53,878 nucleotides of DNA from Actinomycetota bacterium (GCA_003170155.1 PMZQ01000081.1:27596-81473), one strand, 5' to 3'; shown: positions 9,875 to 18,964, counted from the first letter of the stretch. The notes: generated from the letters alone by a model not told the origin. A program made the numbers and translations.

Positions 9875-9903
9875 TTGACAACGTTTCGGCATCCGGCTAT
9901 GCT
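9875..9903 (+). promoter_or_regulatory. Strong sigma70/SigA-type promoter for the LytM-like gene
   Basis: TTGACA (9875-9880), a 17-nt spacer and TATGCT (9898-9903), 40 nt before the ATG at 9943. This is a perfect -35 with a good -10 at ideal spacing, so the LytM-like gene, and by read-through metG, has its own promoter immediately after rsmI. Confidence 0.75.
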
Positions 9904-9942
9904 GGCCCTGTTTTCTGAACTGACAACAGAAAGGGGCCTCGG

Positions 9943-11631
9943 ATGCGACGTTCTTCCTTGCTCACGTTTGTGGCGATTCTGGTTGCGCTGGTTCTGGCCG
10001 CGCCGGCACTGAGCTGGACCTGGCCGGCAAACGGACAGGTCGTCCGCGCCTTCTCTCTCGGCGACAATCCCTATGCGGGCGGCCAGCACCGGGGTATCGA
10101 TATCGCCGGAGAAGCCGGCTCAGATGTGCGCGCGCCCGCGACGGGCACGGTCTCGTTCGCGGGCAAGGTGCCGAACAACGGGCCCACGGTCACGATTCAG
10201 ACGGCCGACGGCTACGCGGTAACACTAGTCGGGCTGGGCTCGATCGCGGTCTCGAAAGGCGCCACGGTGAGCGAGGGGCAGAAGGTGGGGACAATCGCTC
10301 CGGCGCCGGCCGACGGCTCGCCCGCGAACGTCCACCTCGGCATCCGCATCGCCTCCAACCCGAACGGCTATATCGACCCTCAGACACTCCTGCCCGTGCG
10401 CGAGCAGACGCCGCTGCCCGGTGACCAGGTCGCGGGCACAGAGACGGCAACCGGTGCAGGCGAAGATCCCCTGGAAGTCGGCGACGGAACATCGGTGACG
10501 CCCGTTGAGCAGCCGGTCGAGAGCGGTGGTGAAGCAACCGAAACCGGATCGTCTACCTCCGTGGCTGTTGAGCAGCCGGTGGGAATCGCGGTCGGGGTGG
10601 TAGTTGAGACTCCGCTCGTCACGACGGCGCCGAGCGACGACGCAGTAACCGAGCCAGGCGGCGATCAAGCTTCTGCTGACGACGATCAGGTGAGTACAGC
10701 CTCAGTAACCAGCGAGCAGGCGCCTGCGCCTACGCCTCAGGAAACGCCCGAGCCTCAGCCGGCAACTGTGGGAGGCGACACGGGCGCGGCTACCGCCCCG
10801 ACCGAGTCCGAGTCGTCGCAGCCGATCGCGACTGCACCGGCCGATCAGAGCCCCGACTCCGGTGCCACCAGCGCCCCGGCCGAGTCCGAATCGTCGCAGC
10901 CGATCGCGACCGCGCCGGCCGATCAAGGCCCGAATCCCGGCGCCAATTCCGACGAATCGGTTCCATTCGTGAGCACCGAAGTGTCTGCTGAAACCCCTTT
11001 CGTTATCGGCATCTCGGCACTCGAGCGAGCCGAAGCCGCTCCTTCCGCCGCCACCGCCCGGACGTCGCAAACCTCGGCGAGTGACGGAGCCGGCCAGACC
11101 AGTGCGGCTCCAACCACTGTGCAGAAGTCCGGCTCGAGCCCTCGTTTCGAGCGGGCGCTGCATCCCTCGCCGGGCTCCGATCGGATCGCCGCTGCGCGCG
11201 AGAACGCCTCTGCGCCGGCTCCCACTCGCGCTGGAACGCGCGCCCGCACGAGTTCGAGATCGAGCGACTGGCGCTGGATCTTTCTTCCCGCGTTGTTCCT
11301 CCTTTGCCTGGGTGCAGCGTCCGGCTCGGCTTTCGTCGTCGTCCGAGCACTCGGCTCCAAGCGGCCGCCTCGTATGATGTTGAGTCCCGAAGGAGGTGCA
11401 GCTGGCGATGAGCGAGAGCAAGACAGCCGAGAAGATCCTGGTCGCGGTGGCCTGGCCGTATGCCAGTGGCCCACGCCATATTGGGCACGTCGCCGGCTTC
11501 GGCGTCCCGTCCGACATCTTCGCCCGCTATCACCGGCTCAAGGGCAACGACGTACTGATGGTGAGTGGCACCGACGAGCACGGAACGCCGGTCATGGTCG
11601 CGGCCGAGAAGGAAGGACTCTCGCCTCGTGA
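9943..11631 (+). CDS. Secreted M23/LytM-fold protein with degenerate active site and long disordered linker
   Basis: A 562-residue frame. Residues 1-24 are a Sec signal peptide. Residues about 30-140 match the LytM fold: zinc-ligand pair H49...D53 (HRGID) and H131 (NVHLGI) remain. The first His of the family's HxH is Asn129, and the His of the YxHL motif is Gly97, so the two catalytic histidines are missing. It is probably a non-catalytic, peptidoglycan-binding or amidase-activator-like domain. A long Thr/Ser/Pro/Ala linker follows, with two near-identical 26-residue repeats ([15 protein letters not shown]). A membrane helix ([20 protein letters not shown]) lies near residues 446-466. The frame then runs through the start of metG for 224 nt; the true C-terminus or a frameshift there should be checked. 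Confidence 0.75.
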   Translation: MRRSSLLTFVAILVALVLAAPALSWTWPANGQVVRAFSLGDNPYAGGQHRGIDIAGEAGSDVRAPATGTVSFAGKVPNNGPTVTIQTADGYAVTLVGLGSIAVSKGATVSEGQKVGTIAPAPADGSPANVHLGIRIASNPNGYIDPQTLLPVREQTPLPGDQVAGTETATGAGEDPLEVGDGTSVTPVEQPVESGGEATETGSSTSVAVEQPVGIAVGVVVETPLVTTAPSDDAVTEPGGDQASADDDQVSTASVTSEQAPAPTPQETPEPQPATVGGDTGAATAPTESESSQPIATAPADQSPDSGATSAPAESESSQPIATAPADQGPNPGANSDESVPFVSTEVSAETPFVIGISALERAEAAPSAATARTSQTSASDGAGQTSAAPTTVQKSGSSPRFERALHPSPGSDRIAAARENASAPAPTRAGTRARTSSRSSDWRWIFLPALFLLCLGAASGSAFVVVRALGSKRPPRMMLSPEGGAAGDEREQDSREDPGRGGLAVCQWPTPYWARRRLRRPVRHLRPLSPAQGQRRTDGEWHRRARNAGHGRGREGRTLAS

Positions 11632-13210
11632 GCTTGCCGATCGCTACAACGAGGTCATCCGCGACGACCTCAGGCGCCTCGGTCTCTCCTACGACATCTT
11701 CACGCGCACGACCACTCAGAACCACTACCGGGTCGTGCGCGACGTCTTCCGAACACTGCACGAGAAGGGCTACATCATCGAGCACACCGCGATGGGAGCC
11801 TTTTCCGTCACGACCGGTCACACGCTGCCCGACCGCTACATCGAGGGCACCTGCCCGCACTGCGGTTATCGGGAGGCGCGCGGTGACCAGTGCGACAACT
11901 GTGGGCGTCAGCTCGATCCGATCGACCTCGTGGGTCCGCGCTCGCGCATTGACGGCACCGAGCCGGTATTCAAGGAAACGAGCCACCTCTTCCTCGATCT
12001 CCCGGCCTTCGCCGATGCACTCAGGGAGTGGATCAATCGTCAGCGCGAGTGGCGGACGAACGTGCGTCGATTCTCGCTCAACCTGCTCGACGAGCTGATC
12101 CCGCGCGCGATCACGCGCGACCTCGACTGGGGTGTGCCGATTCCGGTCGAAGGCTACGACGGCGGCGAGTCGGGCAAGCGCATCTACGTCTGGTTCGACG
12201 CCGTGATCGGCTACCTCTCCTCGACGGTGGAGTGGGCGGCCGCGCGCGGCACTCCGGATGCCTGGCGTGACTGGTGGCAAAACCCCGACTCGCGCCACTA
12301 CTACTTCATGGGCAAGGACAACATCGTCTTCCACACCGTCATCTGGCCGAGCATGTTGCTCGGCTACGGCGAGGGCGGCGAGGTCGGTGCCGGCAAGGGA
12401 AAGCTCGGGCTTCCCCACGACGTGGTCGCTAGCGAGTTCCTGACCATGGAGGGGCGCAAGTTCTCATCCAGCCGCGGCGTCGTCATCTTCGTCAAGGACT
12501 TTCTCGAGCGCTACGACGCCGACGCGCTGCGCTACTTCCTCACCATCGCCGGCCCCGAGAGCCAGGACACCGACTTCACCTGGGCGGAGTTCGCGCGCCG
12601 CAACAACGACGAACTGGTCGCCACCTGGGGCAACCTCGTCAACCGCACGCTCAAGAACGTCCATCGGCACTTCGGCGAGGTTCCGGCCCCCGGTCCGCTG
12701 AACGAGGCCGACGAGCAGATCCTGGCCGCGATCGAGGCCGGGCTCGACTCGGTGGGTGGCGAGATCGAGGGTGTTCGCTTCAAATCGGGGCTGACCGAAG
12801 CGATGCGGTTGGCCACGCTTACCAACCAGTACGTGAGTGAGCAGGCGCCCTGGAAGTTGATCGAGTCCGACCGCGAGCGGGCCGCGACGATTCTGTACGT
12901 CGCCCTGCGCTGCGTCGACAACCTGAAGCTCCTCTTGACGCCCTTCCTGCCCTTCTCCTCCCAGGCCCTACACGAGTTGCTCGGCTACAGCGACGACATC
13001 GCCGGCAAGCTCGAGTTCGTCGAGCATCGTGAGGAGGGTGACTCGCATCTGGTTCTGACCGGGCAGTACGAGTCGCTGCGCGGGCGCTGGCGGGCAAGCG
13101 AGCTTCCAGTCGGCCAGAAGCTGCTGGAGCCCAAGCCGCTCTTCCGCAAGCTCGATCCCGAGGCCGTCGTCGCCGAGGAGCTGCGGCGGATGGAAGAGGC
13201 GGCGCACTAG
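11408..13210 (+). CDS. metG: Methionyl-tRNA synthetase
   Basis: A 600-residue class I synthetase. The HIGH motif (RHIGH, about residues 23-27) follows [13 protein letters not shown]. The zinc knuckle CPHC...CDNC is present. The KMSKS loop reads KFSSS (about residue 351), a variant known in this branch. An anticodon-binding helical domain follows ([12 protein letters not shown]). There is no C-terminal EMAP-like tRNA-binding domain; the protein ends at the usual PLFRKLDPE segment. ATG 11408 is chosen because AAGGAGG sits about 11 nt upstream and homology begins at once; a GTG at 11396 lies too close to that site. Its 5' 224 nt overlap the upstream frame. Confidence 0.97.
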   Translation: MSESKTAEKILVAVAWPYASGPRHIGHVAGFGVPSDIFARYHRLKGNDVLMVSGTDEHGTPVMVAAEKEGLSPRELADRYNEVIRDDLRRLGLSYDIFTRTTTQNHYRVVRDVFRTLHEKGYIIEHTAMGAFSVTTGHTLPDRYIEGTCPHCGYREARGDQCDNCGRQLDPIDLVGPRSRIDGTEPVFKETSHLFLDLPAFADALREWINRQREWRTNVRRFSLNLLDELIPRAITRDLDWGVPIPVEGYDGGESGKRIYVWFDAVIGYLSSTVEWAAARGTPDAWRDWWQNPDSRHYYFMGKDNIVFHTVIWPSMLLGYGEGGEVGAGKGKLGLPHDVVASEFLTMEGRKFSSSRGVVIFVKDFLERYDADALRYFLTIAGPESQDTDFTWAEFARRNNDELVATWGNLVNRTLKNVHRHFGEVPAPGPLNEADEQILAAIEAGLDSVGGEIEGVRFKSGLTEAMRLATLTNQYVSEQAPWKLIESDRERAATILYVALRCVDNLKLLLTPFLPFSSQALHELLGYSDDIAGKLEFVEHREEGDSHLVLTGQYESLRGRWRASELPVGQKLLEPKPLFRKLDPEAVVAEELRRMEEAAH

Positions 13211-13956
13211 TGATCGACGCGCACGCGCACCTTGACGCGTGCGAGCCGAGCCCCGACGAGCTCATCGCCCGCTCGCGCGCCGCTGGCCTGGAGGCGATCG
13301 TCAGCGTCGGCATGGGCATCGATTCCTGCCGCGAGACGGTTGTGCTCGCCGAGCGTCACGACGATGTCTTCGCTGTCCTCGGCGTGCATCCACACCAGGC
13401 GAGTTCGGCCGACGCCGGGCGCCTCGACGAGCTCGAGCAACTGCTCGGATCTCCACGCGCGGTTGCGATCGGGGAGATGGGGCTCGACTACTACCGCGAG
13501 TTGGCGCCTCGGTCAGCCCAACGCGATCTCTTTTCGGTCGAGCTCGAGCTGGCCGCCCGGCTCGATAAGCCGGTCGTGATCCACAGCCGCGAGGCCGACG
13601 TCGACACTCGCGTCCTGCTCGATGGCTTTGCGGGCACAGTCGTCCTGCACTGTTTCTCTTCGCCTGGCCTTCTCGAGTGGGCGCTCGAGCGCGACTTTTA
13701 CATCTCCTTCGCCGGCAACGTCACCTACCCTAAAGCCGAAGAGTTGCGCGGCGCGGCGCGGCGAGTCCCGCCCGAGCGCCTGCTAGTCGAGAGCGACTGC
13801 CCCTACCTGGCGCCACAGCAGAAGCGCGGTCGCCCCAACGAGCCCGCCTTCATCGTCCACACGCTCGCGGTACTGGCCGAGGTGCGCGGCGAGTCGGCCG
13901 CAGAGCTGGCGCAGCGCACCGCCGCCAACACCCGCGTGGCCTTCTCTCTGCCATGA
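13210..13956 (+). CDS. tatD: TatD-family metal-dependent deoxyribonuclease
   Basis: A 248-residue amidohydrolase-fold nuclease. Metal ligands are recognisable as IDAHAHLDA (N-terminal HxH), GEMGLDYYRE (Glu), VIHSREAD (His), HCFSSPG (His) and ESDCPYLAP (Asp). Members act as 3'-5' exo- or endonucleases in DNA repair and turnover. The GTG start at 13210 shares a base with the metG stop (TAGTG), and its stop overlaps the rsmA start, so it is translationally coupled in the metG-tatD-rsmA-ispE string. Confidence 0.95.
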   Translation: MIDAHAHLDACEPSPDELIARSRAAGLEAIVSVGMGIDSCRETVVLAERHDDVFAVLGVHPHQASSADAGRLDELEQLLGSPRAVAIGEMGLDYYRELAPRSAQRDLFSVELELAARLDKPVVIHSREADVDTRVLLDGFAGTVVLHCFSSPGLLEWALERDFYISFAGNVTYPKAEELRGAARRVPPERLLVESDCPYLAPQQKRGRPNEPAFIVHTLAVLAEVRGESAAELAQRTAANTRVAFSLP

Positions 13957-14738
13957 GCCCGCCGCTGTTCAAAGCGAAGAAGAGGTTGGGCCAGCACTTC
14001 TTGGTCGACGAGAACATGCTCGGAGTAATCGGGCGCCTGGCCCGGCTCGACGTCGCCGATAGGGTGCTCGAGATCGGGCCCGGACTAGGTGTACTCACGG
14101 CCTACCTGGCCGAGCGCGTGGCACACGTCGACACCGTCGAGCTCGACCGAGGGCTGGAATCGCACCTACGCGAGCGCTTCGCCGGCAGCGAGAAGGTGTC
14201 GCTCCACTTCGGCGACGCGCTGGCAGTGGATCTGGCAGCGCTGGCTCCTCGGGCGACGAAGCTGGTGGCGAACCTTCCCTACAACATCGCCACGCCTCTG
14301 ATCGTCGAATCGATCGACGGTCTGCCTCAGATCGAGCTCTGGTGCGTGATGGTGCAGCGCGAGGTGGCCGATCGGCTCTTCGCTTCGCCGGGAACGAAGG
14401 CCTACGGCGCGGTCTCGGTGCTCGTCCAGCTGGCAGCGGAGCGGAGCGGTTTCCACGCCGTCTCGCGCGAGGTTTTCCGGCCGCGACCGCGCGTCGAGTC
14501 GGCTCTCGTTGCCTTCGTCCGCAAGCCCATGAGCGAGAACTTCGTACGGATCAAGCGAGTTGTCAATGCGGCCTTCGCTTACCGGCGAAAGACTCTTGCC
14601 AACTCGCTCGCCATCGCCGGGCTGGCTTCGAGAGAGCTCGCAGAGGCGGCGCTCGCGCAGATCGATCGCGATCCTCGCAGCCGGGCCGAGGCACTGGCGC
14701 CGGCAGAGTTCATCGCACTGACGGAGGCTCTTTCGTGA
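13953..14738 (+). CDS. rsmA: 16S rRNA (adenine1518/1519-N6)-dimethyltransferase
   Basis: A 261-residue KsgA/Dim1 methyltransferase that dimethylates two adjacent adenines in helix 45 of 16S rRNA. The N-terminal KAKKRLGQHFLVDENML is diagnostic. SAM motif I is EIGPGLGVLTAYLA, and the catalytic motif IV is NLPYNIATPL. The C-terminal helical domain (VNAAFAYRRKTLANSLA) is complete. The ATG overlaps the tatD stop by 4 nt (ATGA), and its own TGA overlaps the GTG start of ispE. Confidence 0.97.
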   Translation: MSPPLFKAKKRLGQHFLVDENMLGVIGRLARLDVADRVLEIGPGLGVLTAYLAERVAHVDTVELDRGLESHLRERFAGSEKVSLHFGDALAVDLAALAPRATKLVANLPYNIATPLIVESIDGLPQIELWCVMVQREVADRLFASPGTKAYGAVSVLVQLAAERSGFHAVSREVFRPRPRVESALVAFVRKPMSENFVRIKRVVNAAFAYRRKTLANSLAIAGLASRELAEAALAQIDRDPRSRAEALAPAEFIALTEALS

Positions 14739-15547
14739 GCTGGGTGCTGGCGCCGGCCAAGCTCAACCTGGCTCTCGTCGTCGGCCCCGTGCAGGAGAAC
14801 GGGAAGCACGAGTTGGTGACCGTTTTCCAACGGATCGCGCTCGCCGATCGGATCGAGCTCGAGCCGGCGCCCGCGCTTCGGGTCGACGGATTCGCAACCG
14901 ACACGATCGTTCGCCTGGCGCTAGAGGCGCTGGCTCGAGAAGCGGGTGTCGAGCCCGCCTGGCGCGTGTCGATAGAGAAGAGCGTGCCTGTTGCGGCCGG
15001 TCTGGCCGGAGGCTCGAGTGACGCGGCAACGGCGCTACGACTCGCGAACGAGACTCTCGCGGAGCCGCTGTCACCGTTCCGGCTCGCCGAGCTCGCCCGC
15101 ACGCTCGGCGCCGACGTTCCCTTCTTCCTCGCCGAGGGGCCGCAGCTCGGTACGCGCGACGGCTCCGAGCTGCGCTCGCTCCAGCTCCCGCAGGACTACA
15201 CGGTGCTTCTGCTTCTGCCGGCCGGAGTGACAAAATCCTCGACGGCCGAGGTCTATCGAGCGTTCGATCGGCGCGGCGGCGAGCGGGGCTTTTCGGAGCG
15301 TCGGGCAGCACTGCTGGCTGCCCTCGAGGACGTGCACCAACCCTCAGATCTGGCGCTTTTCCCCCCGAACGACCTCGTCGCTTCGCCTCTGAGCATTCGG
15401 CTAGTCGAGCTGGGGGCTTTCCGCGCCGGCGTGTCCGGAGCCGGCTCCGCCGTCTACGGCCTGTTCGAGCGGCGAGCCCAGGCCGAGGCCGTCGCCGAGG
15501 AGATGTCGCGAAGCGGCGAGATCTGGATCACCGAGCCGGCCTGGTAG
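14735..15547 (+). CDS. ispE: 4-diphosphocytidyl-2-C-methyl-D-erythritol kinase
   Basis: A 270-residue GHMP kinase that phosphorylates CDP-methylerythritol in the non-mevalonate (MEP) isoprenoid pathway. It has the N-terminal APAKLNLAL, the ATP loop PVAAGLAGGSSDAATALRL and the C-terminal GHMP motif AGVSGAGSAVYGLF. The GTG start at 14735 forms a GTGA overlap with the rsmA stop. The rsmA-ispE pairing is widespread in bacteria. Isoprenoids made here also feed the menaquinone side chain. Confidence 0.95.
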   Translation: MSWVLAPAKLNLALVVGPVQENGKHELVTVFQRIALADRIELEPAPALRVDGFATDTIVRLALEALAREAGVEPAWRVSIEKSVPVAAGLAGGSSDAATALRLANETLAEPLSPFRLAELARTLGADVPFFLAEGPQLGTRDGSELRSLQLPQDYTVLLLLPAGVTKSSTAEVYRAFDRRGGERGFSERRAALLAALEDVHQPSDLALFPPNDLVASPLSIRLVELGAFRAGVSGAGSAVYGLFERRAQAEAVAEEMSRSGEIWITEPAW

Positions 15548-15556
15548 CTTTGCACC

Positions 15557-15925
15557 GTGGCGAGCAACGAGTACCGAGAGCAAGCAACGATCGAGCACGG
15601 AAGCTCGAGGCTCAATCGGTTCCTGCACGCGAACCGCTTCAGGATCGCGCTCATCATCGTGATAGTCGAGGCGCTTCTCGTTGCCTTCAGCGCGATCGCT
15701 CTCTGGCTCGCCGTCGTGATCGCGGCCGGAGTGCTCGCGCTCTATCTGCTCGGGCGGAAGGAGTTGAGTGGATCGGCGCGCGAGCTGGCCTGGATAGTCG
15801 CCGCCTCGCAGGCAGTCGGCGTGCTCGTGTTCGTCCTGACGCTGGTGGCGATCGTGTTCGTCATCGTTGCCCTCGTCGTACTTGCGCTGGCGGCTCTCGG
15901 TGCGCTGCTGATCGAGCGGCGCTAG
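15557..15925 (+). CDS. Hypothetical small integral membrane protein
   Basis: A 122-residue protein with an N-terminal cytoplasmic stretch of about 29 polar residues and three to four hydrophobic helices (LIIVIVEALLVAFSAIALWL, VVIAAGVLALYLL, WIVAASQAVGVLVFVLTLVA, IVFVIVALVVLALAALGALL). No family is recognised. The GTG start at 15557 is 9 nt after the ispE stop, so it is probably the last gene of the metG-ispE operon. Confidence 0.7.
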   Translation: MASNEYREQATIEHGSSRLNRFLHANRFRIALIIVIVEALLVAFSAIALWLAVVIAAGVLALYLLGRKELSGSARELAWIVAASQAVGVLVFVLTLVAIVFVIVALVVLALAALGALLIERR

Positions 15926-15996
15926 CGCCGCGGCGACAGGAACGGGCGAGATGATCACGCCCGTTCGCGGGCGATACTCTTCGAGCGACGCATCGG

Positions 15997-16067
15997 TGGG
16001 GCGTGGCCAAGTGGTAAGGCAACGGGTTTTGGTCCCGTGATCCCAGGTTCGAATCCTGGCGCCCCAG
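15997..16067 (+). tRNA. tRNA-Gln (anticodon TTG)
   Basis: A full cloverleaf can be drawn. The acceptor stem TGGGGCG/CGCCCCA pairs over 7 bp with discriminator G16067. The D arm lies around GGCCAAGTGGTAAGGC, the anticodon stem ACGGG/CCCGT encloses loop TTTTGGT (anticodon TTG, reads CAA), and the T arm is CCAGG-TTCGAAT-CCTGG. No CCA is encoded. An intrinsic terminator follows within 6 nt. Confidence 0.97.
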
Positions 16068-16072
16068 AACAA

Positions 16073-16109
16073 CTGGCGAGAATCTGACGATTCCCGCCAG
16101 CGTCTTTTT
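16073..16109 (+). terminator. Rho-independent terminator after tRNA-Gln
   Basis: A 12-position stem with one mismatch (16073-16084 pairing with 16089-16100, loop TGAC) is followed by a TTTTT run at 16105-16109. It ends the tRNA transcript. Confidence 0.85.
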
Positions 16110-16221
16110 CGGGCGCGAGCTGCGCCTTCGGCGCTCGCTCAGCGCAACGTCCTAGGAACGTAGCGGCCTGCCGCTGGTGCTTTCCGGGGTCCGCGACGAG
16201 TTGAGGACGGGCGTTCGATGA

Positions 16222-16280
16222 GCCGCAGCCGCTCGTGTCGGCTGCGGCGGCTTCGCTGGGTATCTACTCGCTTCGCGAGT
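16222..16280. repeat. Two perfect hairpins in the 16110-16486 intergenic region
   Basis: The 377-nt gap upstream of glmU holds no convincing gene. It contains a perfect 10-bp inverted repeat (GCCGCAGCCG at 16222-16231, CGGCTGCGGC at 16239-16248, 7-nt loop) and 17 nt later a perfect 6-bp hairpin (ACTCGC/GCGAGT, 16266-16280, 3-nt loop). There is no T-run, so they are not standard terminators. They may be a glmU leader structure or a dispersed palindrome. Confidence 0.5.
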
Positions 16281-16486
16281 GATCCATGCGAGGTATCCGG
16301 CCGGAACCTCCGGTTTCCTCGGCGCCGCGACGGCGAACGAATCGGATCGCGCTCGGCTCTCGGTGCGGCCGAAATGCGTGTGTCCACTCGCTTCTTCTCG
16401 TCGCCCGCCGCATGCCACGTCGCCGCTGGGGAGGCGCGCTTTCGGCAGACAAGGCAGAATGTGCGCGTGCGCCGGGCAGGTCGAAG

Positions 16487-17815
16487 ATGACTGGTTCTCC
16501 CAGACTCGGAGCGGTCGTCATGGCCGCCGGGTTCGGGACGCGGATGAAGTCAGCGCTGCCGAAGCATCTACATACGATCCTCGGCCTGAGGATGGTGGAC
16601 TGGGTGATGGCCGCTGCGTACGAGCTCGAGCTCGACCTACTCGTTGTCGTCGCCTCGCCACCCACCGCCGATCTCTTTACGGGGCTCGACGTGGTTATCC
16701 AGGAGCGACCGCTCGGGACTGGCGACGCCGTTCGCTCTGCCCGGGAGCTGCTCGAGGGCCGAGCCGACGAGGTTCTCGTGCTTTCGGGCGATACGCCTCT
16801 TCTCACCTCCGCCCTGCTCGAGCAGCTGATCGATGCGCACAGGCAAGACGCGGCCGCTGCGACGGTGCTCTCCTTCTGCCCCGAGGATGTCCGTAGCTAC
16901 GGGCGAGTGCTCCGCGACGAGAACGGTCGTGTCAGCGCAATCGTCGAGGCCGGCGACGCTACGCCCGAGGAGCTCGCCGTGCGCGAGGTCAACTCTTCCA
17001 TCTATGTCTTCGCGGCCGAGAAGCTGTGGCCCGCGCTGGAAAGGCTCGAGCCCGCGAATACGCAGGGCGAGCTCTACCTCACCGACGCGATTCGCTTCCT
17101 GGTTGCCGATGGCGAGCTCGTCAGCGCTCATGTCGCTAGCGACCCGATCGAGACCGAAGGCGTCAATACCAGGCTGGAGATGGCCAACGCCACAGCCATC
17201 CTGCGCGATCGAATCAACGAGGCGCACATGCTCGCCGGAGTCACCATCGTCGATCCGGCCTCGACCTGGATCGAGCCGACCGTCGAGCTCGAGCCCGACT
17301 CGATCGTCCATCCTTTCTGCATCCTGCGCGGGCGCACACGCGTCCGCAGCGGCGCCGAGATTGGACCCCAGGTCGTCGCTATCGACGCCGAGATCGGCGA
17401 GGGCGTAACGGTAGGACCGTTCTGTTACCTGCGCCCGGGCACCGTGCTCGAGAAGGGCGCCAAGGCCGGCACTTTCGTCGAGATCAAGAATTCGCACGTG
17501 GGGGCTGGGGCGAAGGTCCCACACCTCTCCTACATCGGCGACTCGGAAATCGGCGAGGGCACGAACGTCGCGGCCGGGGCGATTACGGCCAACTACCGTC
17601 CCGAGCTCGGACGCGGCAAGCAGAAGACGAAGATAGGACGTAACGTCCGCACCGGCGTGCACAACTCGTTCGTGCCTCCGGTTGAGATAGGAGATGATTC
17701 GGTAATAGCGGCAGGATCGGTGATCACCGACGACGTTCCGCCCGGCGCGCTCGCGATCGCCCGCTCTCGCCAGCTGAACAAGGAGGGTTATGCTCGTGGG
17801 CCAGATGGCGACTGA
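16487..17815 (+). CDS. glmU: Bifunctional UDP-N-acetylglucosamine pyrophosphorylase / glucosamine-1-phosphate acetyltransferase
   Basis: A 442-residue cytosolic enzyme making UDP-GlcNAc for peptidoglycan. The N-terminal uridylyltransferase has the pyrophosphorylase signature VVMAAGFGTRMKSALPKHLH and GTGDAVRSA. The C-terminal left-handed beta-helix has hexapeptide repeats, with EIKNSHVGAGAKVPHLSYIG holding the catalytic His. The family's ANYDG region is modified to ANYRPELGRGKQKTKIG. ATG 16487 is used because homology starts there; an upstream in-frame extension is not protein-like. Its 3' end overlaps the next gene (prs) by about 20-26 nt. Confidence 0.95.
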   Translation: MTGSPRLGAVVMAAGFGTRMKSALPKHLHTILGLRMVDWVMAAAYELELDLLVVVASPPTADLFTGLDVVIQERPLGTGDAVRSARELLEGRADEVLVLSGDTPLLTSALLEQLIDAHRQDAAAATVLSFCPEDVRSYGRVLRDENGRVSAIVEAGDATPEELAVREVNSSIYVFAAEKLWPALERLEPANTQGELYLTDAIRFLVADGELVSAHVASDPIETEGVNTRLEMANATAILRDRINEAHMLAGVTIVDPASTWIEPTVELEPDSIVHPFCILRGRTRVRSGAEIGPQVVAIDAEIGEGVTVGPFCYLRPGTVLEKGAKAGTFVEIKNSHVGAGAKVPHLSYIGDSEIGEGTNVAAGAITANYRPELGRGKQKTKIGRNVRTGVHNSFVPPVEIGDDSVIAAGSVITDDVPPGALAIARSRQLNKEGYARGPDGD

Positions 17816-18854
17816 CGCGTCTCAGTTAGCTGGACTAGAGGCGTCCATGACCACCGAGCCGAACCCCGAAAGGCACTGGATCGAGCGCGGCCCGCAAAAA
17901 AGGCTGATGCTCTTCTCCGGGCGCTCGCACAAGGTGCTGGCACAGCACATCGCCGACAAGCTCGGCATCGAGCTCGGCGCGGTCGAGCTGGAGACCTTCG
18001 CCAACGGCGAGACCTACTGCCACTACCTGGAATCGATTCGCGGCAGCGACGTCTTCCTGGTGCAGACGGGCTGCCCGCCGGTCGACCGCAACCTGATGGA
18101 GCTGCTGCTGATGGCGCAGGCGGCCAAGCTCGCCTCGGCCAAGCGCATCACTGCAGTCATGCCCTGGTTCCCGTACTCGCGTCAGGAGAAGAAGTCGGCG
18201 CCCAGGGAGCCGATCTCCGCCAAGCTTGTCGCCGACTTTCTCCAGGACGCCGGCGTTGACCGCGTCCTGACGATGGACCTGCATGCCGGGCAGATTCAGG
18301 GCTTCTTCGACATCCCGGTCGACCACATGACCGCCCTGCCGCTCTTTGCCCAGTACTTCCGCGACAAGGGGCTCTCGGGCGAGAGCGTCGTCTCGGTCTC
18401 GCCGGATCCCGGCCGCGCCAAGATGGCGCGCAAGTTCGGGCAGATGCTCAACTGCGAGATGGCCGTGATGAACAAGACCCGACCCGCGCACGACCAGGCC
18501 GCGATCAGCCAGGTGATCGGCGACGTGAAGGGCAAGATCGCCGTGATGGGAGACGACATGATCGTCACTGGCGGCACGCTCGTGGCCGCCGCCGGAGCGC
18601 TGAAGAAAGCCGGAGCTCTCGCCGTGCACGTCTTCGCCACGCACGGACACTTCTCGGGCGACGCGCTCGAGAGGCTGACCGGCGGAGATTTCGCCGAGAT
18701 TGTTGTCACCGACACGGTGCCGATCGACCCACTCGATCGACCCGAGTCGCTCACGGTGCTCCCGGTCTCCAGTCTGCTGGCCGAGACGATCCTGAGCGTC
18801 TTCAGCGACAGCTCGGTCTCGGCCATCTTCGAGGGCGAGAACCAGCTCTTCTGA
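17790..18854 (+). CDS. prs: Ribose-phosphate pyrophosphokinase (PRPP synthase)
   Basis: A 354-residue enzyme making PRPP for nucleotide, His and Trp synthesis. Recognisable are the flexible loop RQEKKSAPREPISAKL, DLHAGQIQGFFDIPVDH and VVSVSPDPGRAKMARKF. The ribose-5-phosphate loop reads GDDMIVTGGT, where class I enzymes usually have DDMIDTGGT, so the third acidic residue is Val. AGGAGGG lies at 17781-17787, which fits either ATG 17790 (short spacing) or GTG 17796 (about 9 nt, more usual); both start inside glmU. The N-terminal about 25 residues are extra relative to the family. glmU-prs order is common in Gram-positive bacteria. Confidence 0.93.
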   Translation: MLVGQMATDASQLAGLEASMTTEPNPERHWIERGPQKRLMLFSGRSHKVLAQHIADKLGIELGAVELETFANGETYCHYLESIRGSDVFLVQTGCPPVDRNLMELLLMAQAAKLASAKRITAVMPWFPYSRQEKKSAPREPISAKLVADFLQDAGVDRVLTMDLHAGQIQGFFDIPVDHMTALPLFAQYFRDKGLSGESVVSVSPDPGRAKMARKFGQMLNCEMAVMNKTRPAHDQAAISQVIGDVKGKIAVMGDDMIVTGGTLVAAAGALKKAGALAVHVFATHGHFSGDALERLTGGDFAEIVVTDTVPIDPLDRPESLTVLPVSSLLAETILSVFSDSSVSAIFEGENQLF

Positions 18855-18952
18855 CTCGCTGCCAGTCTCGCAATTCCCGGCGGGTTTTAATCGGGTGAGT
18901 CGGTCGTACCTCGAAATTGCGGAGACGAATTCGTTGTTCGGAGACACAAGGT

Positions 18953-18958
18953 TATACT
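18953..18958 (+). promoter_or_regulatory. -10 box giving a probable leaderless transcript
   Basis: TATACT at 18953-18958 lies exactly 6 nt before the ATG at 18965, so initiation 6-7 nt downstream would begin at the start codon itself. No good -35 is seen 16-18 nt upstream, and no Shine-Dalgarno is present. Confidence 0.5.
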
Positions 18959-18964
18959 CGAGCT

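Noticed and set aside
10795-10948. Possible CRISPR-like or satellite repeat
   Set aside because: Only two in-frame copies with continuous coding sense; a protein linker repeat.
10190-11517. Minus-strand open frames of up to 270 codons opposite the LytM-like gene
   Set aside because: Arg/Gly-rich low-complexity translations with no family features; the plus strand has a signal peptide, fold and promoter.
15401-16072. A minus-strand frame running through tRNA-Gln
   Set aside because: It would cross a certain tRNA and the ispE and membrane-protein genes; a shadow.
18880-18900. CCCGGCGGGTTTT as a terminator after prs
   Set aside because: The stem would be three base pairs with too small a loop; not a believable terminator.
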